A stretch of 64,000 nt of DNA. Source: Gracilibacillus salitolerans. Its GTDB lineage: Bacteria > Bacillota > Bacilli > Bacillales > Amphibacillaceae. Both the position numbers and the translations under genes were made by a program. The notes below the pieces were generated by a model that was not told the origin of the DNA, did no database searches, and was given only the letters and a program-made list of their open reading frames with translations. Position 1 is the stretch's first letter. Every line of letters starts with the position of its first letter. Positions 38,622 through 47,722 of the stretch are shown here, one piece after another. Location of the stretch: the NCBI RefSeq assembly GCF_009650095.1, contig NZ_CP045915.1, positions 992,001-1,056,000 on the forward strand, written 5' to 3'.

Positions 38622-40426
38622 GAATTTGCCTCCTCCGAATAGGGAAGTTTTATTTCAATAATGGTTCCTTTACCTTGGGTTACTTCTTTGATGTGTAATC
38701 CATATGAGGAACCGAAAGCTAAACGGATTCTTTCATGGACATTCCATAAACCAATACTTTTAGATTCTTTTTCTTTATCCTGAATGTGATTATCAATAGT
38801 ACTCTTAAAAGCAAGATTATATTTTTCTTTAATTTTTGAGTTGATTCCATACCCTTTATCAATAATTTGAACGATATAGTAATCTGACTTTGTAAACGTA
38901 TGAATGCCTATGTAAGAAGCTTTCATTTTATGATCTTGGTATCCGTGTAAAAAGGCATTTTCAACTAATGGTTGCAGGGATAAACGGATTATTGAAATTG
39001 CCTCTAGGCATTCATCATCTATTTGTAAGTCTATTTCTAAATGCCTGTGTCTTTCCTTCTGAATCTCTAAGTATGATTTGATATGGTCAATTTCTTCTCT
39101 TAATGAAACAACCTGTCGGGCATCACCAAGGTTATAACGAAACATATGGGCAAGAGACGTAGCTGTTTTACTAATGACCATATTATCTTCTAAGATCGCA
39201 TGTGAATTAATAATTTCCAGTGTGTTATAGAGAAAATGCGGATTTATTTGAGCCTGCATAGCGCGAAGAGCGGATTCTTTTTGTTTAATCTGCATTTTTT
39301 GTTCTTTTAATTGAGCAGAATGGACTTCTTCATATAATCTCTTCAATTCATTAATCATTCTGTTAAAACTTCGAAATAAATTACCAATTTCATCTTTACG
39401 TTCCTTATATTTTGTATTTTGCACTGTTAAGTCTCCTAATTCCACTTTTTTCATTAAATTTTGAAGGTAGGAAAGAGAACCAGTTAGTGACAATGAGAAT
39501 CCTCCAAAAACCGAAAGGGCCACCATAATAATAACTCCACCTAAAATAATAGTAATTGTTCGTAACTTTAGTAAATGGCTAATAATTTTTTCATGGGGTA
39601 GTTGCGCAATTAAAACCCAGTCTGTAGCCTGGAAGTGCTCATATATAAAAATATCCTTCTCTTTGTTCTGAGTAGTCGTAAAAATGTCACTTCTATTCTT
39701 TAGATAACGATCTAATGTAGCTGATTTTACATATTCCCCAATAAGGTTGGGATTTGTATGATAAATGATTTGGCCAGTATAATCCATTATCCAGACATTT
39801 GAATTCTCTATGTATAGGTTGTTACTTATATTGGAAATTTGGTTTAAGTTTATATCCACAATTAATAATGCTTCATATAAATAAGAATTATTGCTATGAA
39901 TCTTTCTTGAAACGGTTATAACAGGCTGGGATCCAATTTTCTGTAATCCTATAACATTAAAGTTATTCATTTCAGTTGCCTTATTTAAAATGGAGTAATT
40001 CCTGTTTCTAACGCGATCCATGTCAATTAATTCAGTACTATTATAGTAATTTATTTGTCTGTTATTTTTACTTATCAGGGATATTCCAACTATGTCTGAT
40101 CTTCCATCCATCATCTGTGTGAATAACTCTTTTTCAATTTGTTCTGATAAAATAAAATATTCATATCTGCTTAGTTCACCGCTATTAATGAATCTTTGAA
40201 TTTGAGGATTAGAAATAAATGGATATGTAGAATTCTCCAAGTTAGAAATGTATAAATTTAAGTACTCATTTGTCTGCTGCATTAATTTTTTGTTTGATTG
40301 AATCGCTGCTTGTTCAATAGTAGAGGTTGAGTTTTCATACCATATGAAGCCTATTATAGAAATTGGTAAAAAAACAAAAAAAATAAAGATCCACAAAAGT
40401 TTCCCTTTTATTGAATGCGCTTTCAT
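38606..40426 (-). CDS. YesM-type sensor histidine kinase
   Basis: 606 residues from ATG 40426, chosen since GGAAGTGG lies five bases upstream; the longer frame to 40600 overlaps the next gene's leader. Membrane helix 1 is LWIFIFFVFLPISIIGFIWY, followed by an extracellular sensor (dCache-like, ~250 residues), a second helix near residue 300, HAMP (GDLTVQNTKYKERKDEIGNL), the His-kinase motif AQINPHFLYNTLEIIN and the ATPase motif LQPLVENAFLHGY. It should sense an extracellular oligosaccharide and phosphorylate the AraC-type regulator. Confidence 0.92.
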   Translation of the reverse strand: MKAHSIKGKLLWIFIFFVFLPISIIGFIWYENSTSTIEQAAIQSNKKLMQQTNEYLNLYISNLENSTYPFISNPQIQRFINSGELSRYEYFILSEQIEKELFTQMMDGRSDIVGISLISKNNRQINYYNSTELIDMDRVRNRNYSILNKATEMNNFNVIGLQKIGSQPVITVSRKIHSNNSYLYEALLIVDINLNQISNISNNLYIENSNVWIMDYTGQIIYHTNPNLIGEYVKSATLDRYLKNRSDIFTTTQNKEKDIFIYEHFQATDWVLIAQLPHEKIISHLLKLRTITIILGGVIIMVALSVFGGFSLSLTGSLSYLQNLMKKVELGDLTVQNTKYKERKDEIGNLFRSFNRMINELKRLYEEVHSAQLKEQKMQIKQKESALRAMQAQINPHFLYNTLEIINSHAILEDNMVISKTATSLAHMFRYNLGDARQVVSLREEIDHIKSYLEIQKERHRHLEIDLQIDDECLEAISIIRLSLQPLVENAFLHGYQDHKMKASYIGIHTFTKSDYYIVQIIDKGYGINSKIKEKYNLAFKSTIDNHIQDKEKESKSIGLWNVHERIRLAFGSSYGLHIKEVTQGKGTIIEIKLPYSEEANSCITS

Positions 40427-40547
40427 TATTACCACTTCCATACCTTGAATTTTTTTAATTGTATTAGTTCTATTACTTGAGAGCAAAAAATCACAAGTAT
40501 GCAAAGAAAAACCATTCCGTATGATAGGAAAATGTTTAATAATATAG

Positions 40548-40563
40548 ATGTAAGCGTTATACA
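40548..40563. promoter_or_regulatory. cre-like site before the sugar ABC operon
   Basis: ATGTAAGCGTTATACA agrees with the CcpA consensus WTGNAANCGNWNNCAW at all but two defined positions. It lies 26 bp before the binding-protein start codon, where CcpA would block transcription during growth on glucose. Confidence 0.4.
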
Positions 40564-40588
40564 GAATAAAAAATAGGAGGTACAAGGA

Positions 40589-41956
40589 ATGAAGCAACAC
40601 AAAAGTTTTTCTATTTTACTTTCAATAATTTTGGTAATGGTAATATTTATAGCGGGATGTTCATCTAATTCATCAACTACAGATAATGAATCATCTAATG
40701 AAAATGATACATCAAATTCGGAGGAAGAACAAGTAACAATTAATCTTGGTTTTTACTCAGGGGGGGAATCTGATGAGAAAATGCAAGAGTTAATTGATGG
40801 TTTTATGGAAAAGCACCCAGAAATTAAGGTTACTACACAGAGTGCTCCATATGGACAGTTTTTCCAAAAACTTGACACGCAAATTGCTGCGGGGGAAGCA
40901 CCAGATATTTGGCTGTCAGATGGTGTATTAGTAATGAAATACGCAGAAAGAGGAGCAGTTAAGGATTTAACCGAATGGGTTAATCGAGATTTGAATAAAG
41001 AAGAGTATTACGGATTGGAATTTAATGAGGACACAAACGGAAAATACTGGGGTGTACCACAAGGTATTCAAATCGGGGCCCTTTATTACAACAAAGATCT
41101 CTTTGATCAAGCAGGTGTAGATTATCCTAATGAGGATTGGACGTGGGAAGATTTAAAAGAAGTAGCTGCGAAATTAACTATAGACGCTTCTGATAAGAAA
41201 CCAGGTGATGAAGGATTTAATAGTGATAATATCAAACAATTCGGTTTAACTTTCTTCAGTATTACTGAAGGTTGGTTCCCAGTTCTAAAATCATATGGCG
41301 GGGGAATCTTAAATGACTCTTTGAATAAGTCTATTATTAATTCAGATGAAAACAAACAAGCATTAGAGTGGATGGTAGACGGAATGAGTCGTGGTATTAT
41401 AACTGACCCTGCTGATTTAAAGAGTTTCCAGAGTTCGATGGCGGTATTTCCAAGTGGTTCAGCTGCAATGAGAATTGGGATTTATGCTCGTGTGTTAGCC
41501 GCGAACGAAGCAGGATTAAACTATGATGTCACAGTACTGCCAAAAGGCCCGGATGGGGAGAGATTTTCACCAGTAATAGCAAACTCTTGGGTGATTAATG
41601 ATAGTACGAGTGACAAGAAAGCAAAGGCTGCCTGGGAATGGATAAAGTACTGGGCGACTGAAGATGAGGTACAAAAAGAATGGGCTGCTCTTGGGGAAGC
41701 TGTACCAGTTAAAAAATCGGTTGCAAATTCTGAAGTATTCTTAAATGCATCTGACAAACCTGAAAATAGAGAAGCATTCTTAGAAAGTTTTGATTTTGCA
41801 GGAACACTTGATACCAATGCAGTCTGGAGTGAATGGGTAGCAAAATTTAATGAGCATGCTCAACGTGCTTTTCTTAAAGAATCGACAATCGATGAGGCTC
41901 TGGAGAATGCAGATAAAGATATTCAGGAAATCGTAGATGAATTCTATAAAGAATAA
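40589..41956 (+). CDS. Extracellular sugar-binding lipoprotein of an ABC importer
   Basis: 455 residues. Lipoprotein signal with lipobox IFIAGC (cysteine near residue 24), a Ser/Asn/Glu linker, then a family 1 solute-binding fold: KHPEIKVTTQSAPYGQFFQK, AGEAPDIWLSDG, and GSAAMRIGIYARV. It captures a sugar or oligosaccharide outside the membrane for the two permeases that follow. GGAGGTACAAGG precedes ATG 40589. First gene of the operon regulated by the divergent YesMN pair. Confidence 0.92.
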   Translation: MKQHKSFSILLSIILVMVIFIAGCSSNSSTTDNESSNENDTSNSEEEQVTINLGFYSGGESDEKMQELIDGFMEKHPEIKVTTQSAPYGQFFQKLDTQIAAGEAPDIWLSDGVLVMKYAERGAVKDLTEWVNRDLNKEEYYGLEFNEDTNGKYWGVPQGIQIGALYYNKDLFDQAGVDYPNEDWTWEDLKEVAAKLTIDASDKKPGDEGFNSDNIKQFGLTFFSITEGWFPVLKSYGGGILNDSLNKSIINSDENKQALEWMVDGMSRGIITDPADLKSFQSSMAVFPSGSAAMRIGIYARVLAANEAGLNYDVTVLPKGPDGERFSPVIANSWVINDSTSDKKAKAAWEWIKYWATEDEVQKEWAALGEAVPVKKSVANSEVFLNASDKPENREAFLESFDFAGTLDTNAVWSEWVAKFNEHAQRAFLKESTIDEALENADKDIQEIVDEFYKE

Positions 41957-41979
41957 TATATATGAAAGGGATTGGTAAG

Positions 41980-42930
41980 ATGGAAAGTCAACGTGTAACT
42001 CAGACATCTACAATCCTAACAACAAAAAAACGTAGACTATTAACACATGAGGGGAGATGGGGGCTTCTGTTGGTCTCCCCTTATTTAATTCATTTCATTG
42101 TATTTGTTGTTGGGCCATTAATTGCTTCGTTATATTTCAGTTTTTCTCAATATGATATGTTGAATCCTCCTAACTGGGCAGGATTAGAAAATTATGAAAA
42201 ATTATTTAATGAACCTTTATTTTATAAATCCCTTTGGAATACTCTTTATTTTGCCATTTTATTCGTTCCAACACAGGCTTTCTTAGCTTTATTGTTAGCG
42301 GTTGCCCTCAACCAGAAACTGAAAGCATTAAAGCTATATCGTATGGCACATTTTATTCCGGTTATTTCATCATGGACTGTTGTCATGTATGTTGTAGACG
42401 CTATTTTCAATCCTCGTTTTGGAATGGCGAACAATTTTTTAATTAAACTTGGTCTTGAGCCGCAACGGTGGTTAAATGATGAACAACTCGTAATACCCCT
42501 ATTAGTCTTAGTGGCGGTCTGGAAAGGGGTTGGATATATGATGGTTATATATTTGGCAGGATTACAAAATGTTCCAAATGAATTGTATGAAGCTGCTGAA
42601 ATTGATGGCGCTGGTACGATTAAGAAATTCAAGTCGATCACACTCCCATTAATTTCACCAACTACTTTTTTAGTTATTGTTCTAAGTACTATTACAACTT
42701 TCCAAGCCTTTGAGCAGATCTATGTCATGACAGGTGGAGCCGCTGATATAACTGAAGCGGGTGGACCGAATGATGCTAGTTTAGTACTTATGCTCTATTT
42801 ATACCGCGAAGGTTTTTCTTTCCTGCATATGGGCTACGCTTCGGCTATTGCTTGGATTTTGTTCATCATTTTATTTCTTTTAACGCTTCTTCAATTATGG
42901 GGACAAAAGAAATGGGTTCATTATAATTAA
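41980..42930 (+). CDS. Sugar ABC transporter permease (MalF/UgpA type)
   Basis: 316 residues, six membrane helices. The EAA loop reads EAAEIDGAGTIKKFKSITLPL, the ATPase-contact motif of carbohydrate importers. Start ATG 41980 is nine bases after AAAGGG; the ATG at 41962 overlaps this site. Only 23 bp separate it from the binding-protein stop. No ATPase gene exists in this locus, so a shared MsmX-like ATPase is expected. Confidence 0.92.
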   Translation: MESQRVTQTSTILTTKKRRLLTHEGRWGLLLVSPYLIHFIVFVVGPLIASLYFSFSQYDMLNPPNWAGLENYEKLFNEPLFYKSLWNTLYFAILFVPTQAFLALLLAVALNQKLKALKLYRMAHFIPVISSWTVVMYVVDAIFNPRFGMANNFLIKLGLEPQRWLNDEQLVIPLLVLVAVWKGVGYMMVIYLAGLQNVPNELYEAAEIDGAGTIKKFKSITLPLISPTTFLVIVLSTITTFQAFEQIYVMTGGAADITEAGGPNDASLVLMLYLYREGFSFLHMGYASAIAWILFIILFLLTLLQLWGQKKWVHYN

Positions 42931-42962
42931 ACATTTTTACTAAGAGAAAGGAGTTTATGTGT

Positions 42963-43796
42963 ATGAAGGTAGAGCGTAATTTTTTTTCAGCAAAGGCAAT
43001 TGGATACCTCATTATTACAGTTAGTGCCTTAATCATGGTCATGCCATTCGTTACTGCTTTATTTAACTCTCTTAAAACTTATGCTGAGTTTACAGCAGTT
43101 CCACCTAGGTGGATTCCAGAATTGTTTCAATGGTCTAATTATGCTGAAGTGTTTAAATTAGGTAACTTTTTAGACTATACCGCGAATAGTTTTCTCGTTA
43201 CGTTCTTGTCTGTATTAGGGGCGCTGCTTTCATGTTCGATGGTAGGGTTTGCGTTTGCTCGATTAAAATTCCCTTTGAAAAACATTTTATTTGTCATGGT
43301 TCTAGGAACAATGATGATACCGCCAGTCGTTATCATTATCCCTCATTTCATGATATTTAAACAAATGAACTTACTGGATACATTAACACCTCTTTGGCTT
43401 CTGGAATGCTTAGCACAACCATTTGGGATTTTCCTAATGAGACAAGCGTTTATGAGTATTCCAAAAGAATACGAAGAGTCTGCAAAATTAGACGGTTGTA
43501 ATCCCTTTCAAACTTACTGGAGAATTTTCATGCCAATGGTAAGACCTAGTTTAGCAACAGTAGCTATATTTACCTTTATGACTAAATGGAATGAAATTCT
43601 AGCTCCTTCCATTTATTTAACATCGAATGAGAAATTCACATTGCCAATTGGAATTTTATCATTAAGTGGGCAGTGGTTTGGAAATGAACAATATATGGTG
43701 GCTGCAGCTTTAATGAGTTTGATTCCGATTTTAATTGTGTTCTTGTTTGCAGAACGCTATTTTGTAAGTAATTTTACAAATTCTGGTATAAAATAA
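42963..43796 (+). CDS. Sugar ABC transporter permease (MalG/UgpE type)
   Basis: 277 residues with six membrane helices and the EAA loop EEYEESAKLDGCNPFQTYWRI (variant EESAKLDG). Ends with the family's short tail RYFVSNFTNSGIK. ATG 42963 is chosen as it is nine bases after AAAGGAG; ATG 42957 is three bases after it. Pairs with the previous permease. The following 180 bp to the next gene hold no clear terminator, so the catabolic genes probably share the message. Confidence 0.92.
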   Translation: MKVERNFFSAKAIGYLIITVSALIMVMPFVTALFNSLKTYAEFTAVPPRWIPELFQWSNYAEVFKLGNFLDYTANSFLVTFLSVLGALLSCSMVGFAFARLKFPLKNILFVMVLGTMMIPPVVIIIPHFMIFKQMNLLDTLTPLWLLECLAQPFGIFLMRQAFMSIPKEYEESAKLDGCNPFQTYWRIFMPMVRPSLATVAIFTFMTKWNEILAPSIYLTSNEKFTLPIGILSLSGQWFGNEQYMVAAALMSLIPILIVFLFAERYFVSNFTNSGIK

Positions 43797-43978
43797 TAAG
43801 GAAAATAAACCTATTTTATGGAGGGAATCACGAAAGAAGTAATAATAGAAATAAAGTATTTGTAAGTAAAGATGACAAGGAAACAGTAGTACAAATGTAA
43901 GATGAAGAAGCATTTTGATCCAATTAATGTTTTATAAGCTTCATCTGTTTTACATCATTTTGAAAAGGAGATCTTCAT

Positions 43979-44842
43979 ATGAAATATGCAGCTTTCAGTG
44001 GGGTGTTTATAGAATACAGTATTCAGCAGGCGATGGTTTTTTCGAAGGAATTGGGCTTTGATGGGATTGAAATTGCTTGTAGAGAACCCCATTTATCTCC
44101 CTTTACTTCACTTCAAAGAGTAAAGGAAATCAAAGAAATAGCTGATCAATTAGATCTGAAAATCCCTGTTCTTGGAGGGTATATGGGCCATTTTTCAACT
44201 TCTGGTGATAAGGAATGTGAAAAAGCATTACAAGAATTTAAGCAAATTATAGAATGGGCAAATATTCTGGATGTGGGTATGATTCGTGTATTTCCGGGAG
44301 GACCTAATGCTTTTTTAGCTGAGAATTATCATTATGAAAAAGCAGCTTATTGGCTAAAGAAGTGTGTGGAAGAAGCAAAGGTTCACGGCATCAAAGTTCT
44401 ACTTGAGATACATAATCTTAGTTTAATAGAAACAATTGAAAGCAGTAAAAAATTATTGAAGATGGTTGATGAGCCTGGGCATATTGGGCTGATTCACGAT
44501 GCAGGAAACATGTATATCACAGACACATGCTATACAAGAGAGTCCATTCTTGATTTAAGGAACCAATTATTTCATGTTCATGTAAAGGATGAAAAGAGGA
44601 TTGAAGAAGCAGGTGCACCAGGGACCTTCACGAATTTAACCAAAAATGGGACGGAACATTTTCTTCAATGTCTACTAGAAGAAGGGAAGGTCGAACATCA
44701 GCCTGTATTTGATTCTTTAAGTGAAATTGGTTATGACAAGTGGGTTACTTTAGAATGTGCTGCACCCTATCCGCCGAAAGAAAGACTGCTAAAAGACCTG
44801 ATAAAAGTGAAAGAGTTGATCAATAGAAGTACTCACCCTTAA
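43979..44842 (+). CDS. Sugar isomerase/epimerase-like TIM-barrel protein
   Basis: 287 residues of the AP-endonuclease-2/xylose-isomerase-like fold. Metal ligands are suggested by the Glu/His in VLLEIHNLSL, the His-Asp in GLIHDAGNMYI, the His pair in FHVHVKDEKRI and the Glu in VTLECAAPYPP. Relatives include hydroxypyruvate isomerases, sugar-phosphate epimerases, and lyases that split 3-keto-glycosides by beta-elimination in pathways with Gfo/Idh/MocA dehydrogenases. That last role fits the neighbours best, but it is inferred. AAAAGGAG precedes ATG 43979. Confidence 0.8.
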   Translation: MKYAAFSGVFIEYSIQQAMVFSKELGFDGIEIACREPHLSPFTSLQRVKEIKEIADQLDLKIPVLGGYMGHFSTSGDKECEKALQEFKQIIEWANILDVGMIRVFPGGPNAFLAENYHYEKAAYWLKKCVEEAKVHGIKVLLEIHNLSLIETIESSKKLLKMVDEPGHIGLIHDAGNMYITDTCYTRESILDLRNQLFHVHVKDEKRIEEAGAPGTFTNLTKNGTEHFLQCLLEEGKVEHQPVFDSLSEIGYDKWVTLECAAPYPPKERLLKDLIKVKELINRSTHP

Positions 44843-44867
44843 TTAGGAAAAGAAAGGAAGGGATAAC

Positions 44868-45878
44868 GTGAAGTTTTCGATAATTGGATGCCAGCATCCA
44901 CATATTAGTATATTTATTGAAGAAATGCTGGAATTAGGTCATGAGTGCCTGGGTCTTTATGAGACGGAAAATGTATCACTAGCAAATTCAATAGCCAAGA
45001 AATATCAATTACAAATTGTCAATGATATGGAGTTTTTATTAGTGGATGAGGTTGAACTAGTAGGCTGTGCCAGCGTTAATAACGAAAAGATAAATGTAAT
45101 CGAAAAATGTGAGCAGTATGGTAAGCACGTCATGATCGATAAGCCTGCTGTTACAAATCGTAGAGATTTAGCGAGATTAAAGGAAGTGATGGATAAAGGA
45201 AAGATTCAGGTTGGAATGCTTCTTACAGAGAGGTTTAGACCAGCCCTTTATACATTGAAGAAGCAAATTGATAAAGGAGAACTTGGTGAAATTATTAGTA
45301 TTTCAATGAGAAAACCTCATCAATTAAATTCTTCTAAGCGCCCACGTTGGCATTTTTCAAAAGAGCAATCAGGTGGGATTATTATTGATTTATTTATCCA
45401 TGATATTGATTTACTTCGATGGTTAACAAGAAGTGAAATACAATCCGTTTCTAGTTATATGACAAAAAATATTTGTCCAGAATACCCATCCTTTTATGAT
45501 ACAGCAGGACTTCAAATAGTCATGGAGGGTGGCATTATTTCGCAATTATATGCAGACTGGCATACTCCAGATAAAAGCTGGACATGGGGGGACTGTCGTA
45601 TCTTTGTAGTAGGAACCAAAGGAGTATCGGAGGTCCGTCTAGAAGGAGATCCTTTTATATCGAAAGAAGAAATACTCCTTCAAGTGAGTGATGAAGATGA
45701 ATTAGCAAAAATAAACATGATTGCTGCTCCTGTGACAATTACAGCGGATTTTCTTAATCGAATTCTTTGGGCAAACAGTATATTGGGGCATCAAGATATA
45801 CTTACTGCCACAGAAGCTACCATCATTGCGGATGAACAGGCAGAAAGAATTGAACATAAATCTTTATATGATCATTAA
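44868..45878 (+). CDS. Gfo/Idh/MocA oxidoreductase with altered nucleotide motif
   Basis: 336 residues starting at GTG 44868 after GGAAGGGAT. The fold is Gfo/Idh/MocA: catalytic-region Lys in HVMIDKPAVTN and the later GGIIIDLFIHDIDLLRWL, which carries the conserved Asp and His. The usual Rossmann GxGxxG is replaced by FSIIGCQHPHISIFIE, so the glycine motif is degenerate. Either NAD(P) is bound differently (tightly bound and recycled, as in some C3-oxidising members) or the protein has another role. Lies between the TIM-barrel protein and a canonical family member. Confidence 0.82.
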   Translation: MKFSIIGCQHPHISIFIEEMLELGHECLGLYETENVSLANSIAKKYQLQIVNDMEFLLVDEVELVGCASVNNEKINVIEKCEQYGKHVMIDKPAVTNRRDLARLKEVMDKGKIQVGMLLTERFRPALYTLKKQIDKGELGEIISISMRKPHQLNSSKRPRWHFSKEQSGGIIIDLFIHDIDLLRWLTRSEIQSVSSYMTKNICPEYPSFYDTAGLQIVMEGGIISQLYADWHTPDKSWTWGDCRIFVVGTKGVSEVRLEGDPFISKEEILLQVSDEDELAKINMIAAPVTITADFLNRILWANSILGHQDILTATEATIIADEQAERIEHKSLYDH

Positions 45879-45917
45879 AGAGGTTTATTGATAGGAAAAT
45901 AGAAAGGATGATACAAA

Positions 45918-46964
45918 ATGTCAAAAACTAGATTTGCCATATTAGGCTGCGGTATTATAGCAGAAGTTCATGCACAAGGGATTACTAAAATAGAGGAAGC
46001 AGAATTAGTTGCAGTATATGATATAAATCTAGATGAGAGAGAAAAATTTGCTGAAAAGTACGGGGCGGTTCCGTGTAGCAATCTTGAACAAATGTTAGAG
46101 ATGGAAAGTGTTGACGTAGTGAGCATTTGTACACCAAGCGGTTTACATGCTAAGCAAACACTACAAATTGCTAAGGCGAAAAAACATGTGCTAGTAGAAA
46201 AACCTATGGCTATTAAACTAGAGGACATTAATCCTATGATTCAAGCTTGTGAAGAGAATCAAGTATTGCTTTCTACTGTATTTCCACGACGAATGTCTCC
46301 TCAAGCTCGTTTTGCCAGAGAATTAATTCAGAACGGTAAATTAGGAAAATTAAGTCTCTGTTCAGCTTATGTCAAGCTGTATCGAAATCAAGAATATTAC
46401 GACAGTGCAGGTTGGAGAGGAACATGGGAAGTAGATGGCGGAGGAGCCATGATGAATCAGGGGATCCATACTGTGGATATGCTTCAATGGTTAGTGGGCC
46501 CAGTTTCTTCACTTTACGGAAAAACGAAAGCAGTTTTACGTGATATTGAAGTGGAAGATACAGCTGCTACTCTAATGCAGTTTGAAAATGGTGCAATGGG
46601 AATTCTGGAAATTACGACAACAGCATATGAAGGTAAAGGCCAACGATTAGCCATTCATGGTGAAAAGGGAACGATTGAAATAGAAGAAGATACAATTACT
46701 AAGTTGGAAATTGAAGGAGAAGAAGTAGAGCTGCCGGACTTTGAAAGTTTTAATGTAATACCAGATGGACATCGCCTGCAAATCAAAGATATGGCTTTAG
46801 CTGTGCAAGAAAACCGTACTCCTTATGTTCCTGGTAAAGAGGGAAGGCATTCCCTGGAAATTATTCTTGGAACCTATGAATCTAGTCGCCTATTAAGAGA
46901 AATCGATTTATCAGGAAAAAGTCTAAAATATTTTGATGAAGCCGTGGAGGTGAAAAGAAGATGA
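45918..46964 (+). CDS. Gfo/Idh/MocA oxidoreductase, canonical
   Basis: 348 residues. Rossmann motif FAILGCGIIAEVHAQGI, EKP motif in HVLVEKPMAIKLE (catalytic Lys) and GGGAMMNQGIHTVDMLQWL with the His near the active site. These enzymes oxidise or reduce ring hydroxyls of sugars with NAD(P). With the preceding paralogue and the isomerase fold, an oxidation-elimination-reduction sequence is plausible. AAAGGATGAT precedes ATG 45918. Its stop overlaps the start of the deaminase gene by four bases (ATGA). Confidence 0.9.
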   Translation: MSKTRFAILGCGIIAEVHAQGITKIEEAELVAVYDINLDEREKFAEKYGAVPCSNLEQMLEMESVDVVSICTPSGLHAKQTLQIAKAKKHVLVEKPMAIKLEDINPMIQACEENQVLLSTVFPRRMSPQARFARELIQNGKLGKLSLCSAYVKLYRNQEYYDSAGWRGTWEVDGGGAMMNQGIHTVDMLQWLVGPVSSLYGKTKAVLRDIEVEDTAATLMQFENGAMGILEITTTAYEGKGQRLAIHGEKGTIEIEEDTITKLEIEGEEVELPDFESFNVIPDGHRLQIKDMALAVQENRTPYVPGKEGRHSLEIILGTYESSRLLREIDLSGKSLKYFDEAVEVKRR

Positions 46965-47722
46965 GACCAATTAAATTTGAAAAAGTTGATCAGCTAAATT
47001 TACACATTTTCAATAATCGTGATGAATTGGGGAAATCTGCTGCAAAAGACGTGGCAGCAAAGATCATTGAACTATTATCACAAAAAGAGACAGTCCGAAT
47101 GATTTTTGCAGCTGCCCCATCTCAAATCGAATTTTTACAAGCGCTTGTATCTGAAGAAGAGATTGAATGGGAAAGTGTCACTGCATTTCATATGGATGAA
47201 TATATAGGTCTTGAAAAGGACGCTTCTCAAAAATTTAGTGTATTTTTAAAAGAGCATATATTTGGAAAATTGAATTTTGGACAAATTCATTACATTGATA
47301 GTATGAATGACCCTCGAGAAGAATGTCAAAGGTATGTAGATCTCATTCGATCTGAACCTATCGATATTATCTGTCTGGGGATAGGAGAAAATGGCCACAT
47401 CGCATTTAATGATCCTCCGGTAGCAGATTTCCATGATTTAGAAATAATGAAGGTGGTAGAGCTGGATGATGTTTGCAGACAACAACAAGTAAATGATGGT
47501 TGTTTTAATCATGTAGATGATGTACCTTCATATGCACTAACATTAACGATTCCGACAATGATGTCTGGGAAATTCCTTTATTGTATAGTTCCTGGTCAAT
47601 CCAAAAAAAACGCAGTGAAAAACACGCTAACTGGAGACATCTCGACAAAATGCCCAGCATCTATTTTAAGAGAACATGCAAATTGTAATATGTATGTGGA
47701 TCGTGATTCATATGACATCTAA
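46961..47722 (+). CDS. NagB-like glucosamine-6-phosphate deaminase
   Basis: 253 residues. Signatures of the NagB family: AFHMDEYIGL (catalytic Asp region), CLGIGENGHIAFNDPP with the active-site His, and LTIPTMMSGK. NagB converts glucosamine-6-phosphate to fructose-6-phosphate and ammonia, entering glycolysis. The sequence departs from housekeeping NagB in its middle (DLEIMKVVELDD), so it may be a specialised paralogue. Start overlaps the upstream oxidoreductase stop; its own stop overlaps the NagA-like start by 11 bp, so all are translationally coupled. Confidence 0.88.
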   Translation: MRPIKFEKVDQLNLHIFNNRDELGKSAAKDVAAKIIELLSQKETVRMIFAAAPSQIEFLQALVSEEEIEWESVTAFHMDEYIGLEKDASQKFSVFLKEHIFGKLNFGQIHYIDSMNDPREECQRYVDLIRSEPIDIICLGIGENGHIAFNDPPVADFHDLEIMKVVELDDVCRQQQVNDGCFNHVDDVPSYALTLTIPTMMSGKFLYCIVPGQSKKNAVKNTLTGDISTKCPASILREHANCNMYVDRDSYDI

